Part shown: piece after piece, positions 58,928-64,000 of the stretch | Layout: the number at the start of each line of letters is the position of its first letter | Numbering within the stretch: the first letter of the stretch is position 1 | Assembly (NCBI GenBank): GCA_025201375.1 | Contig: JAIWZP010000017.1 | Location: 186,001-250,000 of the forward strand | From: Gongronella butleri | Lineage: Eukaryota > Mucoromycota > Mucoromycetes > Mucorales > Cunninghamellaceae | Length of the DNA stretch: 64,000 bases | Direction of reading: 5' to 3' | The notes under the pieces: model-generated | What the model was told of the DNA's origin: nothing | The model's database searches: none | The model's input: only the letters and a program-made list of their open reading frames with translations | Program-made: the position numbers and the translations under genes

Positions 58928-60014
58928 GCGCCCAAATTGTTTCTTTTTTTTTCTCGGTCTCCCTTTTTTTTGTGTGTGTAAAACTAGCTCCCTATTTTTT
59001 TTTTTTTTTGTTTGCCTTTTTTGTTGTTGTTCCCCCCTTTTCTCCTTGGTTCCTTGTCGAAAACTCTGTTCATACGCGAAAATAAATACAACCTGTCATG
59101 AAAAAAGCATGGGACTGGTCCAACGTGTGCAATTTGACGCGTGCCAGGGTAGTAAACCGTGACGCGCTGCTTGACAGCTTCATGCAGGAGAGAAAAGAGC
59201 GGGGATCCACAAGGTTGCATAAACATGGAAACGAATACCCATTTGGAGCGCGTCGATCTTCCAGTTGGCATGCCGCAGTCCAGAACGAAAAGTGGCTGTG
59301 GCGCCATGGCCACTCATGGGACCACAAAATGGAACCATTTACTTCGTTTTTTTATTTCATCCTGAATCGTTTATTTCTGCATCAAAAGGGGGCTGTGCAT
59401 GATCTCCCATTTGATGGAGATCACAAAATTCCGCGCTGACACGGCCACATGGCTGTGCAAAAACCAGGTCGCTATGATAGCATCATTTGAAGGCCAATTT
59501 TGCTTTTTGTTGCGTCCCTAAGCGGATCCTGCTTAGCCATGCAAGGTGCACAGACACGTACAATACCTAGGTCAATGGCCAACATTCCCCATGGCCCTAT
59601 TGGAGTCCAACGAACGCCACTCCAGGCTGCGCGTTCCCGGGTTGCCCGAGAACTGTCACGGATTTTACATTATTGCTCCGTTTGCCAGCCTCGTTTCAAT
59701 CTATTTCACAGTGGCATCTTCCATAGTCTAGCTGTTCACTCATCTTTCGCCATTTAGGGCAGGAATTGGAGGTGTCACTGGTAAATAAACTAGGTCAAAA
59801 TCAACGAAATCAACAAATTTACGTATCTTTTCAATGGCATGTCCTTGTTTCTCGATATCAACCTCAAGCACGTTATACTTGAATACGACGTGTTTTTGTG
59901 TCCACAACCAGCGTTCTAACTTTGGGATCATTTGGACATGTTTCTCAAGAGAAGCGCAGCCAAGGGTCATTTTCAGCGAAATTCAATGTTAACCACTTCC
60001 ACTCAAGCGCTGCA
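58928..60014. other. Intergenic region, becoming AT-rich
   Basis: No gene seen. Starts with the 3' flank of the PP2C gene (T runs at 58945-59007). From 59.7 kb the sequence is AT-rich and may be the left flank of the dispersed repeat. Confidence 0.6.
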
Positions 60015-60790
60015 GAGCTCCGAGACACGTCGCAACGTGGAAAGCACACTTGCAAGCCTGAGTGGGACGCAATTTGCAGTGGCCACGCCGCTCTGGGCGC
60101 ACGCTAGACGCAAATCCAATTTTCGTCGTGGCGAACGTCCAAAACCAAAATGGAAAAACCAGGTCTCCAGAAATACGCCAAACTTGCACACAAGAAGGGT
60201 AGCATGGACAAACCCGCGAGAAATGCCAAAAAAGAGCGCGGTCCATCAGCTCAGTGAGGAGCAATGGGCGATTTTGGATAAAATTTCAATGGTGATTTGC
60301 ACGGGAAGAATGCGTCCATAGAGCCGCGCCGACACGTTCACCAGTAAGAGGCACGCCGGGTGCATGCGTGATTGAAAACAGGCGCGCATAACTCGACGCT
60401 TGACACGTTTTAGCACGCGTTAAAGGTGCCCCGCAAACAGGATGTGAGCGTCCATCCTGCCTAAAACTTGATTTTTGCAGGGATCATTAGCGGAACGTAC
60501 ACAGTAGACCGTGTTCTTTCTGATGGTCCCTGTTTCGTTGCTCTGTGGCCGATTTCGTCGACCTGGCCTTGAGGCGAAAAAAAGAGGCAAATTTGAAATT
60601 ACGCGACAACCCGTCGAAGCATCCTTGGTTTTTATTGCATTCCTGATCGTTACTCGAGTGTGTTTCCCATAAGGTTGAATGGCGTAGCAATTGGAGAACT
60701 GAAATTTCACTCTTTTCAAATCCTCGAGTGCACCCCTTGGAAAATCCGTGATTTTGAAAATGGTTCCTAGCACGCGATCCAATGGCCGCA
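60015..60790. repeat. Dispersed repeat, copy 2
   Basis: Same orientation as copy 1 at 32255-33030. The shared order includes GACACGT, CAGGTCTCCAGAAATACGCC, CACACAAGAAGG, AAATGCCAAAA, GCAATGGGCGATTTTG, GAGCCGCGCC, TTCTTTCTGATGGTCCCTG and CACCCCTTGGAAAATC. The minus strand has open stretches (60842-60420, 141 codons, and 60264-59989), the first without ATG at its 5' end; peptide similarity to copy 1 persists only by changing frames. Decayed transposable-element material, class unknown. Confidence 0.7.
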
Positions 60791-61824
60791 GCGCCTCGTG
60801 AGTGGGCTCATTTGAACAAGAAATTAGCCATCGTTTGTTCAATTAACAAAATATCATTGTAAATAGTAAATGCCTGGCCATATGATCAAAATAATATAAA
60901 ATCATTCTAAACGCGATTTTCTCGGCGGGCAGTAATCGATGTTCTCTTTTTGTTGCACGACACGCAACAATGACAGCACGAGCTTAAAACGTATACAACA
61001 AGTCTGACGCTCATTACTCAAGCAAGCACGCACATGCACATTAAAAATCCAAAAGACACCAATTCGAGATTGCCGGCGCTGGAGTCCACAAGGCCGGTTG
61101 GCTAGAAGATTTGAAAAATACTGGATCTCTGCGTTAGCCATTGTCTGGTTCCATTGTGGGCCGTCATTCTGCGGTGCATCATAAAAAAGCCGAAAAGTAT
61201 CGCATTTTGTTTGATTTCTCGTCGAGGACCAATCCAATCCAAGCAGATCATAGCTCAAACGAATCAGCATGACTGGAAAAGTAAATGAGCTTTGTCTTTC
61301 GATTTGATTCTGGCGCAAAACGTTCTGCGAGTTTACCATACGATGTGCCTTTTACCCTAATTTCATGAGCGTATGGCTTCAATTTAGTGTACTAGGCAAT
61401 CACTTGATATCATAAGGTTAATTCTTTCAAATCACCGGTCCTTTGGTCGTGTCAGCGAGCCGACATTCATTAAAAATCGTGCTTTAATCCTTTTTTTTCA
61501 AGGAAAAAAATCTGGGAAATGGCGGCAAACACGCCGATGGGTCGCGTTGGCCGACGCAGCGGAGATTGCCAAAGGGGGAGCAGGGCGATCCCTTTTTGAT
61601 CAATGAGGCAATGGGCGATGAGGGTGCGGCGCGCCACACAAAAACTTGGCGGCGGGGTCCCCCTTCCTTTTTGAAGTGCAGACGCGCTAAATGACGCATG
61701 AATTAGGCGCTAACTGACTATTTTGTAAATTTTTATTGATATGTTCTGCCAATTTGAGGCAGGCTATGTACAAAAGTGGCAAAAAATGGGATGTCTAGCT
61801 TCATCAGAACATAAAAGAGGGGAA
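60791..61824. other. AT-rich region with one unrecognised ORF
   Basis: Minus strand 61339-60902 is a 145-codon ORF starting at a true ATG: complex composition, with WNQTMANAEIQYFSNLLANR and FNVHVRACLSNERQTCCIRF. I recognise no family; with the dispersed repeat next to it, it may be part of the same mobile remnant. The remaining sequence up to the LEA-2-like gene's 3' end has no further supported feature. Confidence 0.35.
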
Positions 61825-62826
61825 TCACAAAGAAATGGAGGTAGTATTGGCGGATCCGCCTGCGCCGCCGTGGGCCAGGATGTCTGGACAGTCGAATTGG
61901 GCGTGGTTTGAGATGGTGAAGGAGATGGGGATGACGCCGATTTTGATGGTCGGGATGACGTCATAATTGATGGTGATGGGCTGTTGCGGCGAGCCATACA
62001 GGCCGCAGCGATTGAAGAGGTCGTCGACGATGCTTTGGTATTGTGGGCTATTCATTTGGATGGCGAGGTTGAATGGGAAGGTGAAATTGGTGAAGCCTTG
62101 CTTTGCAATGTGGACATTGTCCTTTTCGCCGCCACCGAGCTGGATATTGGAGTGACCCGGATAATAAGCCTTAGCGACAATGGTGTCAAAGGTGATGCCC
62201 TCGACGTTTGGGTTGTTGACAGAGATTTGCAGCTGGAAGCCGAGATTGACATTGGCATTGGACACATTGACACTTGGCTGGCTGTCCATGCCGCTGACAG
62301 ATACTTGCGGCACCTTGAACAGGGCGGCAAGCACACCGATGGTGATACCAACGGCAAGCAAAAGAAGCAGACATACGCAGCTGCAGTAGCGCGCCCATCG
62401 TGGGCAGCATGTCATGCACCCACAGCACGCTTTATCAAAGCAACGACGTGTACGCGATGGTTTCTCACGGAAAATGGGCGATTGCTCCTCATCGTCGTCG
62501 TGAATTGCGCTGTACCTTCCGCCATTCGCGCGTGTGTACGCCTCACTTGACATGTTCATCTGCCCCGTCAAGGCCACATCCGACATGCTCTGCCGAGATT
62601 GATACCCGCCCATCATTGGCGGCAGCGACGTGCGTGACGACGCCGGCGTCCCTCGAAACATCATGTCGTTGTGCACGTCGTCCGTCGAATAGCGCGGCGG
62701 CGTCCCCGAGGGGCTATCGCTCCTAGTGTAATCATAAAAAGGTGGCGCATGCGACGACAAATCCTGCTGAATATGTGGTGGCAACGGCGGTGGCGTCGAT
62801 GTCGTGGGTTGGTAGCTGCGTCGCAT
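61825..62826 (-). CDS. LEA-2/NDR1-like single-pass membrane protein
   Basis: Predicted membrane protein with an outside or lumenal LEA-2 (WHy-like) beta-sandwich; fungal relatives are implicated in vacuole/endomembrane functions, but the role is not established. Single exon, 333 aa. The N-terminal ~150 residues are a Pro/Ser/Tyr-rich cytosolic region, then a Cys cluster (CFDKACCGCMTCCPRWARYC) that may be palmitoylated next to the TM helix (VCLLLLLAVGITIGVLAALF). The LEA-2 domain follows: VSNANVNLGFQLQISVNNPN, TIVAKAYYPGHSNIQLGG, FPFNLAIQMN, then ITINYDVIPTIKIGVIPISF. N-glycosylation sequons near the end (NTTS) are expected on the lumenal side. The ATG at 62826 is chosen because the in-frame upstream extension reads through T runs. 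Confidence 0.8.
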   Translation of the reverse strand: MRRSYQPTTSTPPPLPPHIQQDLSSHAPPFYDYTRSDSPSGTPPRYSTDDVHNDMMFRGTPASSRTSLPPMMGGYQSRQSMSDVALTGQMNMSSEAYTRANGGRYSAIHDDDEEQSPIFREKPSRTRRCFDKACCGCMTCCPRWARYCSCVCLLLLLAVGITIGVLAALFKVPQVSVSGMDSQPSVNVSNANVNLGFQLQISVNNPNVEGITFDTIVAKAYYPGHSNIQLGGGEKDNVHIAKQGFTNFTFPFNLAIQMNSPQYQSIVDDLFNRCGLYGSPQQPITINYDVIPTIKIGVIPISFTISNHAQFDCPDILAHGGAGGSANTTSISL

Positions 62827-63723
62827 ATTCAATTGAAGCAGGTACAAAAAAAAAAAAAAGAAAAAAAGAAAAAACAAAGATAAAAAAAAAAAAAACCAGA
62901 AAAGAAGAACAAAGAATGGAAAAAAAAAGGCACAGCCTAGAGGTCTGACGTTTATCCGTTCTTGATCTTTTTCGTCGGAAACGAAACGGTGGCGGACCCT
63001 ATTTTTAGTAGCCTTGGCCATGGTCTCGTCATGATTCTAGTCCCCCGCTTCCCCTCCCCCCAGGCATGTCTGAGATTTCACGTTTTGAGTGGTCCAATCG
63101 TCAGAAAATGATCATCGTGCTAGCCATTGGCACCTCCCCTGAAGGAATGGACCCCCCTTGTTGCTGCGAAAATGTCGAAAAAAGAGTAATGTCGTGGTCT
63201 GGGCAAAAAAAAAGGTTGCTCAGGAAAAAATGGCGGATGGATCCGATTGAGGCGAAGGAGCCAAGCCAACTGGTGTTGCCATGATGGTCTATTTTCCGCA
63301 GTCCAACAAAAAAAAAAAAAAAAATAAGGGGGGAGGCCAATTGGTTGCCGCTTTCAGGTCATTGTTGCCAAGAAAAAAAAAGGCCCGCCATTGGTCACAC
63401 TTATGGCATGACTGAAACATCGGCCATTCGTTTGCCATTCTGTGTTCCCATTGTGTCACTTGATCTGCTGCCTAAACACAATGAAAGCAGGGGCGTGTGG
63501 CGGTGTGCATGATTTGGGAATCTCAATTTTTATGGCTCACACGCGCTCTTTTTTTTTTTTTTTTCCTGGAACGCGCGGGTTTCTTTTTTTGGCTATTTTT
63601 GTCAAGCTGTTTTTTTTATTTTTGTCGAGATCACAGGGGAGGATTGTGAGCGACGCGAGGCAAAAGGGAATCATCTATTTTAGGGTCAGGGCAGGCGTTT
63701 TTTTTTTTTTTGGTTTCTTTCTT
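62827..63723. other. Intergenic region, no gene seen
   Basis: Between two minus-strand genes. A runs near 62846-62895 form the 5' flank of the LEA-2-like gene; T runs near 63548-63565 and 63700-63711 lie at the right. No supported ORF. Confidence 0.7.
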
Positions 63724-64000
63724 TCATGCTTGGGGCGGTGAGAGGGGCGTGGATGTGGATGCGGCGGGTTCTTGGACGAGACGATAGGTGTCCAAGACGT
63801 GTGATGTGTCCTCGCTCCAGTACATATAGGTGCGCCTGTGGATGAGTGCCCAGACGTACGGGACGAAGAATTGGTGGCAATCCTGGTCCTCTTCGTATTG
63901 GAATTTGAGGTCGGGTAGAGGTTGCAGGCGATTGGCGGGCCACGTGCGTGCGGCCTGCTCAATGAGGGCCAGCACCTCGGTGGACGATGGCGATTTCAGC
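63724..64000 (-). CDS. Hypothetical protein, 3' part only
   Basis: Last exon (minus) of a gene that continues beyond the window; stop at 63724. The frame stays open to the window edge. The visible C-terminal ~91 residues have real-protein composition: ALIEQAARTWPANRLQPLPD, FQYEEDQDCHQFFVPYVWAL, HRRTYMYWSEDTSHVLDTYR and a Pro/Ser tail ending LSPPQA. No family recognised. Tyr/Trp/His-rich core blocks suggest a folded domain. Confidence 0.6.
   Translation of the reverse strand, partial: LKSPSSTEVLALIEQAARTWPANRLQPLPDLKFQYEEDQDCHQFFVPYVWALIHRRTYMYWSEDTSHVLDTYRLVQEPAASTSTPLSPPQA

Overview
The window is nuclear DNA of a fungus. It has split genes with many short GT-AG introns, a CDC50/Atg27/Vam7/TORC2/Dbp5/TBP gene set, a TALE homeobox gene and a Tc1/mariner relic. 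A KDM4-type demethylase with PHD modules, LIP-family secreted lipase, NDR1/LEA-2-like membrane protein and very long A/T homopolymers in introns and spacers suggest an early-diverging filamentous fungus, probably Mucoromycota. That placement is inference. I rebuilt 19 complete protein-coding genes; for every spliced one the exon lengths sum to a multiple of three with one open frame. One gene is cut by each window edge.

Layout. 1-2067 (-) 3'-truncated Rap/Ran-GAP protein; 2877-3840 (+) mitoribosomal mL44; 3963-4841 (-) SDF2-like MIR protein; 5059-7921 (+) KDM4-like histone demethylase. 9578-10.3 kb (+) decayed PD-(D/E)XK-like nuclease gene in AT-rich DNA; 11890-13630 (-) secreted lipase; 14505-16481 (+) F-box protein. 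17480-19152 (+) CDC50 flippase subunit and 19342-20800 (+) Atg27-like receptor lie head-to-tail; 20988-23541 (-) bZIP factor with 43-Gln tract. A 4-kb spacer precedes the TALE homeobox gene (27623-29263, +). A 4-kb spacer holding a dispersed repeat precedes the Msb1/Mug8-like gene (33338-35345, -). Then pentameric polyubiquitin (36384-37529, -) with a recognisable stress promoter, Dbp5 (38130-40134, +) and a HAD-like hydrolase (40568-41821, +). 41.8-46.1 kb is an AT-rich island with a dead Tc1/mariner element and unusual TGTAC/GTAC palindrome clusters. 46141-47367 (+) peroxisomal-type dienoyl-CoA reductase; 47606-50285 (-) SIN1/AVO1; 51128-52439 (-) SLC35F-type transporter; 53202-54626 (-) TATA-binding protein; 56149-57276 (+) Vam7-like SNARE; 57698-58927 (+) PP2C phosphatase. 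59-61.8 kb is a second repeat-rich AT island with the other copy of the dispersed repeat; 61825-62826 (-) LEA-2-type membrane protein; 63724-64000 (-) 3' end of an unrecognised gene.

How they fit together. Mostly housekeeping: membrane trafficking (CDC50, Atg27, Vam7, SLC35F), signalling (RapGAP, SIN1, Msb1/Mug8, PP2C), transcription/chromatin (KDM4, bZIP, TALE, TBP), mRNA export (Dbp5) and protein turnover (polyubiquitin, F-box). They do not form a cluster with one function. I saw no tRNA, rRNA, CRISPR or metabolic cluster. The unusual material is structural: homopolymer-filled introns, two AT-rich repeat islands, a TIR-bounded mariner relic with homopolymer frameshifts, and multi-frameshift gene relics.
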